A stretch of 64,000 nt of DNA from JACVRW01 sp963728495 (GTDB taxonomy: Bacteria > Actinomycetota > Thermoleophilia > Solirubrobacterales > Thermoleophilaceae): positions 62,001 to 126,000 of the forward strand of contig CAVSKI010000010.1 of the NCBI GenBank assembly GCA_963728495.1, read 5' to 3'. The stretch's first letter is position 1, and every line of letters begins with the position of its first letter. Positions 14,421-24,003 of this stretch are shown here, piece after piece. Below the pieces are notes generated by a model, which saw only the letters and a program-made list of their open reading frames with translations, ran no database searches and was not told the DNA's origin. A program made the translations under genes and the position numbers.

Positions 14421-16844
14421 ATGGCCACCAGGACGGTGGCGGACGGACGGAAGCGGAGAACCATGGCGGGGCGAGACGGAAACCTTCGAGTTGGGAGCAC
14501 ACGTGGCGTCTCGCGCCGCGGCTTCCTGCAGAGCGCGGCCGGCGGCGCGGCCGGCCTGGCCCTCTCGCGCTGGGCCGCGCCCGAATCGGCGCTGGCCGCG
14601 CCGCCTCCGTTCAACCCGAACGCCAATCCGATCACGCGCGAGAACCGGCTGTCGCCGTCGGGATCGTGGACGGGTGACTTTCGCTTTGGAACTGGCAAGT
14701 ATCAGGACGCGGTTACGGGGTTCGCGACCAAGACGAGCGTCAACGCGGGCGAGCTGCTCCCGATCAAGCTCAACGTCTACGGCGTCGCGGGCGGGACCAC
14801 GGTCGACCTTCAGATCTTCCGGCTGGGCTACTACGGCGGTGCCGGAGGGCGCCTCATCGCGACGCTGCCGGGGATCCCGGTCGTCGACCAGGGCTTTCTG
14901 CCGGTGACCGATGCGCTCGGCTATACCACCGCAGCCAACGTATGGAACCCCACGGTCACGATCAACACGACGGGTTACGAGACGGGGATGTACCTGATCA
15001 AGATCGTGGCCGATCCGGCCGACTTCGCAGGAGCCCGCAACGAGAACCACATCCCCTTCATCGTGCGCGCCGATGGCCGCGCCCGAGATCTGTTGGTGGT
15101 GATGCCCACCAACACCTGGCAGGCCTACAACGCTTGGGGGGGCAAGTCGGTCTACGTCTACAACTCGAGTGCGAACCCGACAGTGATCGGAGCGAAGGCG
15201 GGAAACCCCAACCAGCGCGCCGCCAAGGTCTCCTTCGATCGGCCGATGACCAACATGATCGCCGAGTACAACTGGGTCCTGCGCACCGAGTTTCCGCTGA
15301 TCTGGTGGCTGGAGCGCCAGGGTTACAACCTCACCTATACGGACGACCTCGGCGTGCACTCACAGCCGGCCCAGCTGCGTCCGCCGCTCACGAAGACGGT
15401 GGCGATCGCCGGCCACAGCGAATACTGGACCAAGGAGATGCGCGACAACGTGGAGGCGGCCCGCGACGCCGGCGCGAACATCGCCTCCTTCAGCGCCAAC
15501 ACGGCCTACTGGCAGGTCCGCCTCGAGGACGCCGGACGGTCGCTCGTGTGCTTCAAGACGGTGCAGAGCCGGGATGTGAACCCGCCGGACGGGGGCACCG
15601 ACGGTGTGAACGACTTCGGGCCCGGCAACGTCGACCGCCCGGTCGCCGCCGGGGATCCGCTCGGCACCGATCACGCCCAGGGAGGCACCGGCACGGCGGC
15701 GGACAATCCGGGCCTGGTCACCACCACCTTCCGCGACGCGGGCGTTGCCCAGGGTGGTACAGGCGCGCCCGACAATGATCCGGCCGCGCGCGACTACGAG
15801 GGCCTGGGTCGAGTCGGACCGAACCGTCCGGAGAACGCCCTCTTCGGGGTCATGTACATCGGCGACGACGACAACGTCTCCTACCCGCTCGAGGTGCCCG
15901 CGGGCGCGGGCAGCAACGGCGAGTTCGGCGCCCACCCGGCCTGGCGGCACACCACGATCGCCGGCAACGGGGGCGACATCGGCAACAACCTCGTGGGCTG
16001 GGAGTGGGACGCGATACCCAAGGGGGGCTTCTACGCCGCCTTCGCCGGCCGCCAGCCGGCTGGGGTTAAGCGGCTCGCCGAGACCGTTCCAACGGCGACC
16101 ATGGGCAGCGATCTCGCGTACCTGAACGACGCGGGTCTCACCTACTCCGGTGCTCCTGGGGGCCAGGGTCCCGAGATCCACGCGGTGACATATCGGGCCC
16201 CGAGCGGCGCGCAGGTGTTCTCCGCCGGAACCATGCAGTGGTCCTGGGGGCTCGGGCCGCACTTCGAGGCCTTCCAGAGCGTCACCTACGAGACCCCGCC
16301 AATCGACTCCTACTCCGCCCTCAACGGCGTGATCCAGCAGGCCACCCACAACATCCTCTACGACGGGGGCGTGGTGCCCGCCACCGCCGAGGGAGTGGTC
16401 TTCGACTCCCAGCCGGCACCGCCGCCGCCGGTCCCGCCTGCCACCGGACCGCCCGTAGTCACGCCGCGCGACACCGAGGGGCCAAGGGTCCGGGTGAGGG
16501 GCGGGCGCAAGCGGCTCAACAGCGCAGCTCGTGTGCGCGTGCGCGTGTCAAGCGCCGGCTCTGAGACAGACAAGGCCACCGGCAGGTTGACCCTGTTCGC
16601 GCTTGTGACCGTGAAAACGGAAAGCGGCAAGACGCAAACCAAGAGGGTGCGGATCGGCTCGGAGCGCTTCACCGTGTCACCCGGCCGCAGCCGCCGGGTG
16701 AGCGTCAAGATCTCTCGGCGCGGACGGAGGATGCTTCGTCGTCGCGGCCGCTTGGCGGTGCAGGCTCAGATCGAGGCCCGTGACCTGGCGTCGAACGTCA
16801 CGGTCGAGCGGGCCCGCGTGTGGCTGCACCCGCGCCAGTCCTAG
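14421..16844 (+). CDS. Tat-exported protein with N,N-dimethylformamidase large-subunit-like domain
   Basis: This 807-residue protein carries a twin-arginine signal (SRRGFLQSAAGGAAGLALS). The main body has sequence landmarks of the DMFase beta-subunit-like family: IFRLGYYGGAGGR near residue 135, DLLVVMPTNTWQAYNAWGG near 228 and AIAGHSEYWTKEMRDNVEAA near 330. A proline-rich linker follows at about 660, then a basic immunoglobulin-like C-terminal tail. The true DMFase hydrolyses formamides; secreted actinobacterial relatives like this one have no known substrate. It sits between the Wzz-kinase and the O-antigen ligase, so a role on the extracellular polysaccharide is possible but inferred. An ATG 42 bases downstream is an alternative start. 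Confidence 0.75.
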   Translation: MATRTVADGRKRRTMAGRDGNLRVGSTRGVSRRGFLQSAAGGAAGLALSRWAAPESALAAPPPFNPNANPITRENRLSPSGSWTGDFRFGTGKYQDAVTGFATKTSVNAGELLPIKLNVYGVAGGTTVDLQIFRLGYYGGAGGRLIATLPGIPVVDQGFLPVTDALGYTTAANVWNPTVTINTTGYETGMYLIKIVADPADFAGARNENHIPFIVRADGRARDLLVVMPTNTWQAYNAWGGKSVYVYNSSANPTVIGAKAGNPNQRAAKVSFDRPMTNMIAEYNWVLRTEFPLIWWLERQGYNLTYTDDLGVHSQPAQLRPPLTKTVAIAGHSEYWTKEMRDNVEAARDAGANIASFSANTAYWQVRLEDAGRSLVCFKTVQSRDVNPPDGGTDGVNDFGPGNVDRPVAAGDPLGTDHAQGGTGTAADNPGLVTTTFRDAGVAQGGTGAPDNDPAARDYEGLGRVGPNRPENALFGVMYIGDDDNVSYPLEVPAGAGSNGEFGAHPAWRHTTIAGNGGDIGNNLVGWEWDAIPKGGFYAAFAGRQPAGVKRLAETVPTATMGSDLAYLNDAGLTYSGAPGGQGPEIHAVTYRAPSGAQVFSAGTMQWSWGLGPHFEAFQSVTYETPPIDSYSALNGVIQQATHNILYDGGVVPATAEGVVFDSQPAPPPPVPPATGPPVVTPRDTEGPRVRVRGGRKRLNSAARVRVRVSSAGSETDKATGRLTLFALVTVKTESGKTQTKRVRIGSERFTVSPGRSRRVSVKISRRGRRMLRRRGRLAVQAQIEARDLASNVTVERARVWLHPRQS

Positions 16845-18202
16845 AGACTGGCCCGCTGCTGTAGCGCCAGCCGCTCGTAGGCCACGAGCGCGCCGATGAG
16901 GATCAGGATCAGGGCCATGATCACGTTGGTGCGAGGCGGGTATTCGCCGATACTTGTTACGAAGAGCCCTACCAGGCCGGCAACGATGGCCAGAGCGGGA
17001 GCGAAGCCGGGCAGGTCGGAACGGCGCAGCGCGCGCGCCCCCGTGCGGGCGACCGCGAACAGGAAGGCGAGGAAGATAAAAACCCCCACCAGCCCGGTCT
17101 CGGCGGCAAACGTGAGCACGAGGTTATGGGCGTGGTCGTAGGGCAAGCCGCCGATATCGCGGATGCCGTAGGCCGGCGACACCTCGCCGAAGTTGCCCAT
17201 GCCCGTGCCCAGGAACGGGTGGTCGACGATGATGTCGGGCGTCGCTCGCCAGATCTTCGCGCGCGGGTTGTCCCGAATCCCTTCCGCGTTCACGGTCCCG
17301 AGCCGCTGAGCCACCAGCGAAACCGACGAGTCCTGCAGCGATCCGATGTTGATCAGCGCGAACAGCGAGACCACCACGAGGATGGCGGCCGCGTAGCGCC
17401 GGAAGGGCGGCCAGGCGAGGAGGATCATCAGCGACACGACCTCGCCGATGATGCCCCCCCGGGACAGGCTCAGCATGAGGCCGGCCACAGCCACGCCGGC
17501 GCATACGAGCAGCACCGGCTTGAGGACGCCTCGGGCCCGCATTCCAGTGACCAGGGCCACGGGTATGGCGAGCTGGAGATAGAAGCCCAGCACGTTGGGA
17601 TGGGCAAAGGTTGCTTCGGCGCGGTTGGACGCGATTACGCCTCCTGCGAGCAGTTCCTGGTCGCCGGTGGTGGCGAGGGCCACAATGCCAACGATTCCTC
17701 CGGTGAAGGCCACGGTCTGGAGGACCCGCTCGAGCTCGGTCGGAGTGCCTGACGACACCAGGGCGGCGACCGTCAAGAAGGCCGCCCACATCAGGATGAT
17801 GCGCACGATGACGAAGATGTCGTCGGCAAAGGCAATGCCAAGAAGGCCGATCAGCAGTAGGGCCAGAAACCAGGCGAAGACGGGGCTGGGGGTGAGCGTT
17901 CGCGCGCGTAGGGCCAGGTGCACCCCGGCAACCGCCGCGGTCAACAAAAACAGGAGCTCGCTGGCCGAGAGCCCGAAGCTGCCACCTACTCGGAAGGCGA
18001 ACAGCTCCAGCGGTATGGCGAGGATGCCGAGGTAAACGCCGTAGATGGGCTGCCACAGAACGGTCGCGGCCACGGCCGCCGCAACCACCACCGCGATCGC
18101 TGGTAGCGGCCCGATGGCGTAGGCCAGCAGGGTCCATGCCGCCGCCAGCGCCGTCACCGCGGCCAGCGCGGCGGTGGTCATGAAGTTCGAATGCAGCCTC
18201 AT
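16841..18202 (-). CDS. O-antigen ligase/polymerase family membrane protein
   Basis: This 453-residue protein has about 11-12 membrane helices and the Wzy/WaaL signature: a large loop with IWRATPDIIVDHPFLGTGMGNF and then YDHAHNLVLTFAAETGLVGV, the H-x2-N-x7-E pattern typical of O-antigen ligases. It should polymerise or ligate undecaprenyl-linked repeat units outside the membrane. Its ATG (18200-18202) overlaps the stop of the GT39-like gene (ATGA), making it the last gene of the long minus-strand polysaccharide operon. It converges on the DMFase-like gene with overlapping CTAG stops at 16841-16844. Confidence 0.88.
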   Translation of the reverse strand: MRLHSNFMTTAALAAVTALAAAWTLLAYAIGPLPAIAVVVAAAVAATVLWQPIYGVYLGILAIPLELFAFRVGGSFGLSASELLFLLTAAVAGVHLALRARTLTPSPVFAWFLALLLIGLLGIAFADDIFVIVRIILMWAAFLTVAALVSSGTPTELERVLQTVAFTGGIVGIVALATTGDQELLAGGVIASNRAEATFAHPNVLGFYLQLAIPVALVTGMRARGVLKPVLLVCAGVAVAGLMLSLSRGGIIGEVVSLMILLAWPPFRRYAAAILVVVSLFALINIGSLQDSSVSLVAQRLGTVNAEGIRDNPRAKIWRATPDIIVDHPFLGTGMGNFGEVSPAYGIRDIGGLPYDHAHNLVLTFAAETGLVGVFIFLAFLFAVARTGARALRRSDLPGFAPALAIVAGLVGLFVTSIGEYPPRTNVIMALILILIGALVAYERLALQQRASL

Positions 18203-20028
18203 CGGCCCTCGGCAAGGTACGCGAGCACCCCGGGCATGGTAGGAGCGGCATTGGTCGTTGCCGACTCGAGCTGCAGCACAGTGAACGCCTGGGAGGGCAT
18301 GCTGCCGCGGGGAGGATTCTCGAAGTCTCCAAAGGTGTCGGCCACCGCGTAACGGGACTCGATGAAGTCGAGGAGATCCTGATTGAAGTCTTCGCCGATG
18401 GTGGGCAGCCCGTACTGGTCGAAGCGCCGGGCTCCGATCACCACCACGGGCGGTGGATCGCTCCGCAGCCGATCGATCGCCTCACGCTCGTCCGCGCTCG
18501 AGTCGAGAGTCCCGGGGAGGAAGGTGATCTCGTAGAGCGCAGGGCGGCGATCGGTCATGAAGTGGATCCCCGGATCGTCGGGAAGCGCCAGCAAAGGGTC
18601 GCTCGAGGTCGTTCGCGCCCTCACCAGGTCGAGCGTGCTCTGCAGAGCCGGAGCGGCGACGTCGTTGGCCAGGTAGCTCCCACGCGCGGTGGTGACCTCG
18701 GAGTTGTTGTCGCGGTACAGGCCGACGTAGGCGTGTACCGCCAGAGCGCCCGCCGCGATGGCCAGGGCGCCCAGCAGGGCCGGCCGGGCGGTGGGGCGGC
18801 GAGCGGCCAGGCGGTCGAGCCCAATGGCGGCCAGCAGCAGCGGCACAGCGGCGTAGTACGTGGCGTAGATGTCCGTGGTGAACTCGTTGTAGGCCCGCAC
18901 CGCGAGGGCCAGACCCGCGGCTATGACCGCGAGGTCCGCGGGCCACGAGACTCCGAGCGGGGCTGAATCGTTGCGGCACAGAGCGACGAGCGCCCAAACG
19001 CCGGCGGCCAGCGCGGCCACGGGCAGCCAGCTCATCGGGATCAGCAGGCGCACGACCTCGTCCTCCACGACCGATCGCGTGCCGGGGAAGGCTCCCAGGA
19101 GGCGCGAGAGGGCGTCGATGGCGACGAAGACGAGTGCAGTGGCCACAAGCGGCCACAGGGCCAGAACGCGCCGCACCCCTCGCCGGGCGCGTACCCCTTC
19201 GAGACTGATGCCGAGGGCCAGCACGGGAACGATCCATAGGGCTCCGCGGGCCAGGGTTGCGACGAAGCTCTCGATGGTGAAGGGCGCCCAGTTCTGCTGG
19301 AAGCGAAACCCGGCCACGCGGGTGAAGTCGAGTGGAATCAGGTTCTCGAAGAAGAGACGGTCTGCTCCTACCGCCAGCGCAAAGCCGCCGAGCACCCCGC
19401 CGGCGACGATGAGTGCCGGGAGACACAGCACCAACGCTTCGCGCAGCCCGGCCCTCCACCCGGCCTCGCGCCAGCGCCCGAGGGCGGCCGCGAGCAGCGT
19501 GACGGCAGCCACAATGGCGAACTCCGGGCGCGTGAGCGCCGCCCCACCGGCCGCCAGCCCGGCGAGCAGTGGCCGCCCGCGGGCGAGGGCGAGCAGCTCG
19601 AGCAACACGAAGAGGAGGCCGAAGGTTGCCGAGTTGGTGTGGGGGAGGACGAAGTTGAAGAGAGTGCCGGAGAAGCCGATCGCGGCCAGCACGGCGGTGG
19701 CGAGGGCGGCCGTGAGCGGCTCGACCCAGCGGCGAGCCAACGCGTAGAACACTCCCAGAATCGCCCCGGCCTGCAGGTAGCCGAATACGAAGGCGACCGT
19801 GAAGCTCGAACCGAACAGCTTGAAGGCCAGCGCGAGCGAGTAGATGCCGGCCGGCCCGTAGAAGTAGCGAACGTCCTCGTACGGGAGGTAACCGTCATGT
19901 GCGATGAGGTCGGCCACGGTCAGGTCGGCGCCCGCGTCGAGCTCGGGGTTGCCCCAGCGCCGCCAGCTCATGGCGCTCAGCAGGACCAGGAACAGCAAGA
20001 GGCCGACGGCGCTGCCGCGGGCAGACAC
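18199..20028 (-). CDS. PMT/GT39-like membrane glycosyltransferase
   Basis: This 609-residue multi-spanning protein has an early acidic loop after helix 1 and the short motif DVRYFYGPAGIYSLALAF, which places it with dolichyl-phosphate-mannose-type (PMT/GT-C) transferases and ArnT-like enzymes. About 11 helices follow, then a long soluble C-terminal part with FMTDRRPALYEITFLPG and an ending ATMPGVLAYLAEGR-like. GT-C enzymes use polyprenyl-phosphate sugars and act on the outer face. The GTG at 20026-20028 is chosen because it lies just downstream of the preceding stop and gives a first helix within ten residues. A longer in-frame extension overlaps the upstream gene and looks non-coding. Its stop overlaps the O-antigen ligase start. 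Confidence 0.8.
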   Translation of the reverse strand: MSARGSAVGLLLFLVLLSAMSWRRWGNPELDAGADLTVADLIAHDGYLPYEDVRYFYGPAGIYSLALAFKLFGSSFTVAFVFGYLQAGAILGVFYALARRWVEPLTAALATAVLAAIGFSGTLFNFVLPHTNSATFGLLFVLLELLALARGRPLLAGLAAGGAALTRPEFAIVAAVTLLAAALGRWREAGWRAGLREALVLCLPALIVAGGVLGGFALAVGADRLFFENLIPLDFTRVAGFRFQQNWAPFTIESFVATLARGALWIVPVLALGISLEGVRARRGVRRVLALWPLVATALVFVAIDALSRLLGAFPGTRSVVEDEVVRLLIPMSWLPVAALAAGVWALVALCRNDSAPLGVSWPADLAVIAAGLALAVRAYNEFTTDIYATYYAAVPLLLAAIGLDRLAARRPTARPALLGALAIAAGALAVHAYVGLYRDNNSEVTTARGSYLANDVAAPALQSTLDLVRARTTSSDPLLALPDDPGIHFMTDRRPALYEITFLPGTLDSSADEREAIDRLRSDPPPVVVIGARRFDQYGLPTIGEDFNQDLLDFIESRYAVADTFGDFENPPRGSMPSQAFTVLQLESATTNAAPTMPGVLAYLAEGR

Positions 20029-20060
20029 CCGGCGCCGGCGGGCCGCGGCCGGCTGCCGCG

Positions 20061-20549
20061 CTACGAGGGCTCGCAACGGACCGGAAGGCTCACGCCACGC
20101 CCGCCCCCCCGCGGGCGGACCGTGACCGGATCGGGCGCCATCCACCCCCTGCGGGCCTCGCGAAAGGTTTCGCGCAGCTCTGCCTCGTTCTCGCCGTGGT
20201 ACCCGTGGTTGACCGAATGGGCGGCCACCCAGGGGCCATCGATGATCTGCTGGGTCGGTACGGGGAGGCCCTTGTTGGCCACCGCGATGATCCCGTCCGG
20301 ACCGCCGATGGAAAGTGCGTCGAGACCGCCAGCCACGGTAAAGAGCGTCAGCAGCAGGTCCTCGGCCATTTGAGAGTGCCAGGCCGGCCTCCACTCAAGC
20401 CAGCCGTCATCGCGCATGCCCTCGCAGGCCGCGCGGGTGAGCGTCAGAACGCCGGCCTGCACGGCATCGCCGGTCCGCCACCCTCGTTCTTCCGCCCGCT
20501 GGGCGGCCGCGTCGAGGCGGTCGTCCCAACGCCGCTCGCGTGCCAGCAC
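20061..20549 (-). CDS. C-terminal half of a GT2-like glycosyltransferase, frame-shifted from the flippase fusion
   Basis: From the first possible start (GTG at 20547-20549) this frame gives 162 residues, but the coding character continues upstream as HLYHAA, KAED and APGTGIAGSYRERADG to about 20663. It carries GT2-like features such as RTGDAVQAGVLTLTRAACEGM, WHSQMAEDLLLTLF and NHGYHGENEAELRETFRE. The missing N-terminal half of the domain, with its DTD motif, is in another frame at the end of the upstream fusion gene. One extra G at about 20661-20665 would join the two into a single 869-residue protein. It is therefore either a broken gene or a sequence error, not an independent gene. Confidence 0.65.
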   Translation of the reverse strand: MLARERRWDDRLDAAAQRAEERGWRTGDAVQAGVLTLTRAACEGMRDDGWLEWRPAWHSQMAEDLLLTLFTVAGGLDALSIGGPDGIIAVANKGLPVPTQQIIDGPWVAAHSVNHGYHGENEAELRETFREARRGWMAPDPVTVRPRGGGRGVSLPVRCEPS

Positions 20550-20608
20550 GGCCGCGTGGTAGAGATGGTCTTCGGCCTTCCCGTCCGCCCGCTCGCGGTA
20601 TGAGCCCG

Positions 20609-22669
20609 CTATCCCCGTCCCAGGTGCCTCGGCCAGGCGGCCGCCAAGGCGGACGAGAATCCGGGACCAGTGATGATGGCGTCTGTATCCAGCTTCACCA
20701 GCAGCTCGAAGTCGTAGTTGTCGAGGGCGAACGAGATGGCGCGCTGGAACATCGGCCAGAGCGCGGGCGGGCCTCCGGTCGGGAATCCGGTCCGGATGAC
20801 GTCGGCGGCGGGCAGCCGCCGACGCACCGCAGCGGCGCGCGTGTCGGCGCCCCAGTCGTCGATCACGAGCAGGCGGCTGTCGTCACCGTCTGAGGCGAAC
20901 AGGGATTCCGCGGTATCGCAGAGCGCTTCCAGCGAGCCTGGGCCGGCGGGCATGAGCACCAGCGAGCGTGCCGAAGAATGCGCCACGAAGCTCGGAGCCC
21001 GCTTGTCGAGCTGCCCTCGATCGGCGAGGCGACGGCGCGCAAGCAGGATCGGGGCGCGGCGCCAACGCCACAGGGCCGCGGCCATGGCGCCGGCCCGGTA
21101 CCGCTTGGCTCGCGTTCGCAGCGGGTGCCGGGGCGGGTCTGGAGGACCTTCCACCGCCAGCTGAGGACCGCTGCCGTAACCGAGGGCGGCCGTGAAGACC
21201 GCAACCTGGCGCGGCGCCACGACGAGCAGGGAAGCCAGGTAGAGCGCGAAGCCGACGGCGATCACCAGCAGCTCTTGCAGGACCCCGGAGCCCAACGGCG
21301 CGGTGACCAGCCAGGCGACTCCGAAGGCGCCGGTGGCCAACCCGAGGAAAGTCGCCGCGTCGCGCAGGATCTGCAGGGCCGCTGAGCGCCGGCGGCTACC
21401 CGCGCCCACGGCGAGCAGCACTGACGCAAAGACCAGCGGCGCCACGCACATCGCGGCGACCGCCCCCGCGGCGCCCCACAGGGCATCCCCGAGGGCCGTC
21501 ACGCCCAGATGGAGTGCCACCAGCGGCACTGAGAGCCAGTTGACCAGCCGCTCTCGACCGAGTGCGAAGAGAGCGGGTAGCAGGAAGTTGACGGCCAGCG
21601 CGCCCACCAGCCAGGGCGCGAGCAGCGCGGCGAACAGAGCCAGCGTATCGGCGTTGTCCGATGACAGGCCCGAGGGCACGAGCTCGCTCACGAGCAGCGC
21701 CCCGGCGGCGACGAGCGCGCCCACCGCGGGCGCGGACACCATGATGGCGTAGCGAAAACCGTGCGGCACTGTGTCGGCCACGACCTCGTCCCAGTCCGCC
21801 TTGGCTCCACGCGTCATGTCCGGCACGCGCGATATGCCGACCGCCACGCCCGTGCCGGCCACCAGGTAGGACACGAACAGATAGGCGTAGGAGAGGACGG
21901 TCGCGTCGCCGGCACTGGAGGCGCTCACGTAGGCGAGAGTGATCAGGAACAGCCCGTTGATCACGAAGTAGACGAGAGTGCGGCCGAGGATCCGGCCCGC
22001 GTCGCGCGCCAGGCGCCTCGGTCCGGGCAGCCCTCCCGGGCGCCGCTCGGTTCGCGCCCGAGCAAGTCCCGCGGTCATCCACCCGGCCGTAACCACGGCC
22101 ATCGCCAACATCGACCAGCCCAGAGCCAGTTCATCGGCCGGCCCGAGCGCGACGAAGAAAGACACAACCCCGGCGGCCGCACCTGCGATGTAGCCCTGGG
22201 CGACTATGTCGAAGCGGCCCCAGACTCCCAGCAGCGTCGCCTGGCCGGCGGCGGCCAGCTGCAGGATCATCGCCGGGCCAAGGATCCGCAACGCGCTTTC
22301 GGTGGTCTCACGGGCTACCGGGCTGACGCCGGGAGCGAGCAGTCCGGAGATCTGCTCGGCCAGCCCAAAGCAGACCACTGCCACAGGGACGGCCAACAGC
22401 GTCAGCGTGGCCGCATATTCGCGCCCTCTCAGAGCGCGGTCGGGGCCCACCAGCAGCGGTACCGAGGTCACCCGGATGCTCTGGCAGAACACCCCGAACA
22501 CCGTGTAGAGAGCGAACGCCGCGAAAAACGCGTCGGTTCGGTCGGTGGTTCCGAAGGAGTAGAGATAGGCGATCGCCTGGATGCCCGAAGCAGCCGCCAT
22601 GGCCAGGGTCGCCAACCCCATGGCCATTCCGGCTCGGGCCTCACGCGTGCCGGGGCCGGTGCGGCTCAC
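20609..22669 (-). CDS. MurJ-like flippase fused to GT2 glycosyltransferase domain (truncated)
   Basis: Residues 1 to about 500 form a MOP/MurJ-type flippase with around 14 helices (for example IAYLYSFGTTDRTDAFFAAF near 35 and FVINGLFLITLAYVSA near 245). A basic linker leads to a GT2-type domain from about 560, with LLVIDDWGADTRAAAVR, FQRAISFALDNYDFELLVK and the metal-binding LDTDAIIT. The frame then goes off phase into ALAAAWPRHLGRG and stops, while the domain continues in the -1 frame. The GTG start (22667-22669) overlaps the upstream oxidoreductase stop (GTGA). It would flip lipid-linked sugar and add a residue, an unusual combination. Confidence 0.8.
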   Translation of the reverse strand: MSRTGPGTREARAGMAMGLATLAMAAASGIQAIAYLYSFGTTDRTDAFFAAFALYTVFGVFCQSIRVTSVPLLVGPDRALRGREYAATLTLLAVPVAVVCFGLAEQISGLLAPGVSPVARETTESALRILGPAMILQLAAAGQATLLGVWGRFDIVAQGYIAGAAAGVVSFFVALGPADELALGWSMLAMAVVTAGWMTAGLARARTERRPGGLPGPRRLARDAGRILGRTLVYFVINGLFLITLAYVSASSAGDATVLSYAYLFVSYLVAGTGVAVGISRVPDMTRGAKADWDEVVADTVPHGFRYAIMVSAPAVGALVAAGALLVSELVPSGLSSDNADTLALFAALLAPWLVGALAVNFLLPALFALGRERLVNWLSVPLVALHLGVTALGDALWGAAGAVAAMCVAPLVFASVLLAVGAGSRRRSAALQILRDAATFLGLATGAFGVAWLVTAPLGSGVLQELLVIAVGFALYLASLLVVAPRQVAVFTAALGYGSGPQLAVEGPPDPPRHPLRTRAKRYRAGAMAAALWRWRRAPILLARRRLADRGQLDKRAPSFVAHSSARSLVLMPAGPGSLEALCDTAESLFASDGDDSRLLVIDDWGADTRAAAVRRRLPAADVIRTGFPTGGPPALWPMFQRAISFALDNYDFELLVKLDTDAIITGPGFSSALAAAWPRHLGRG

Positions 22670-24003
22670 GTCGTTCTCGCCTCCGGCGCGTAGCTGGCCA
22701 GCCGCTGGATCGCCTCACCCGCCACACGCTCGGCCATGTCGACCACCGAGTCGCCGTTGAGCAGGCGAGGATAGATCTGAGTCGCCGAGGCCAGACCGAG
22801 GCCCGGCACGCCGGGCCACACGGGCGCCACGCGCGGCTCGGCACCGACGGGATGCACCGGCTCCACCAGCCGTGAGCGTTGAACGGTCCAGTCGACCACC
22901 TGGTCGCGCTTGAACGTGGGGGAGACCCGTTCCAGCATCACCACGAAGCGGTCGAACACCGATTCGTCGTCCTCGGACTGCTCCGGCGCGTCGGGGGCGC
23001 AGTAGCGCGGCAGGTACACGAGCCGCAGGCCGTCGGTGTGGTCTGTGCCGAGCACGTGTGAGGTCTCCACGACCGTGGTAATCGGAGTGGGCTCGCAGAT
23101 ATTCAGCGAGTAGTAGGGCAGTACCGACTCGCGGGTCTTCAGCACCACGCATACGACGCCGAGGTAGCGCTTCGGGTAGGCCTCGAGCAGGCGCTGCAAC
23201 CGTTCGGGGAGCAGGAAGCGCAGAGCCGGCGGCTGGAGTGTGGCGATCGTGAGGTCGAAGTCCAGGTCCTCGCCGCCGACCCGTACCCCGGTAACCGCTT
23301 CGCCGTCCATGGCCAGTCCCTCGACCGGGGCATCGGTACGGGCGTCGACTCCGACTTCCACCGCCCGGGCGCCCAGAGCATCGATCAGGCGCTGGTGGCC
23401 GCCGATCACGTGACCCATCTCCTCGCGGCGCTCCCGACCCTTGCGCGCGCCCGACATGCGCCGGGTGCGCGCCCAGAGGTAGGTGGCGGGCAGCTCGGAG
23501 TGGTGGCCCTCGAATCGCGAGTCGAGCAGCGGGCGCCAGATGCGGTCGGTTACCTGGTTGCCACATTGACGGCGCAGCCAGCGCTCGAGCGGGATGCGCT
23601 CGAGACGGCCGTAGCGCCGGCGCACCTGACATTGCGCCACGAACCAAGCGAGCCGCAGGCGCGCGAGCGGAGACAGAGGGGGAAAGCGCGCAAAGTCGGC
23701 GAGGCCGTTGAGGTCGTAAAGCCGCCCGCCCCGGTAGAAGCCCACTCCCACGGGCGCGAAGCGCAGCTGGTCGCCGAGGCCGACCTCCTCGGCCAAGCCG
23801 ATCATGCGGCTGTCCGCCGGGGTGATCACGTGGTAGAAGCGATCGACGGTGTGACCACCGAAGTCCATCGAGCCCGCCAGTCCGCCGAGGCTGGGCCCGC
23901 GCTCGAGCAGCGTCACCCGGTGGCCGGCCTGGGCCAAGCGCAGCGACAGAACCGTGCCGAGGATCCCGCCCCCGACCACACCGACCCGGGCGGCCGCGGT
24001 CAT
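22666..24003 (-). CDS. FAD-dependent oxidoreductase (UDP-galactopyranose mutase/amine oxidase-like)
   Basis: This 445-residue flavoprotein opens with a dinucleotide-binding motif GVVGGGILGTVLSLRLAQAG and the second FAD contact LLERGPSLGGLAGS. The middle shows GHVIGGHQRLIDALGARAVE and the C-terminal flavin region GLGLASATQIYPRLLNGDSV. The fold is that of the protoporphyrinogen oxidase / UDP-galactopyranose mutase superfamily. In polysaccharide loci such proteins act on sugar nucleotides or lipid-linked sugars, but the substrate is not evident. The ATG (24001-24003) overlaps the GT2 stop as ATGA, and its own TGA overlaps the flippase-GT start. It is the fifth gene of the minus-strand operon. 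Confidence 0.8.
   Translation of the reverse strand: MTAAARVGVVGGGILGTVLSLRLAQAGHRVTLLERGPSLGGLAGSMDFGGHTVDRFYHVITPADSRMIGLAEEVGLGDQLRFAPVGVGFYRGGRLYDLNGLADFARFPPLSPLARLRLAWFVAQCQVRRRYGRLERIPLERWLRRQCGNQVTDRIWRPLLDSRFEGHHSELPATYLWARTRRMSGARKGRERREEMGHVIGGHQRLIDALGARAVEVGVDARTDAPVEGLAMDGEAVTGVRVGGEDLDFDLTIATLQPPALRFLLPERLQRLLEAYPKRYLGVVCVVLKTRESVLPYYSLNICEPTPITTVVETSHVLGTDHTDGLRLVYLPRYCAPDAPEQSEDDESVFDRFVVMLERVSPTFKRDQVVDWTVQRSRLVEPVHPVGAEPRVAPVWPGVPGLGLASATQIYPRLLNGDSVVDMAERVAGEAIQRLASYAPEARTT

Noticed and set aside
16836..16852. Hairpin CCAGTC/GACTGG at convergent stops as terminator
   Set aside because: Only six base pairs and no T-run on either strand; not enough to call.
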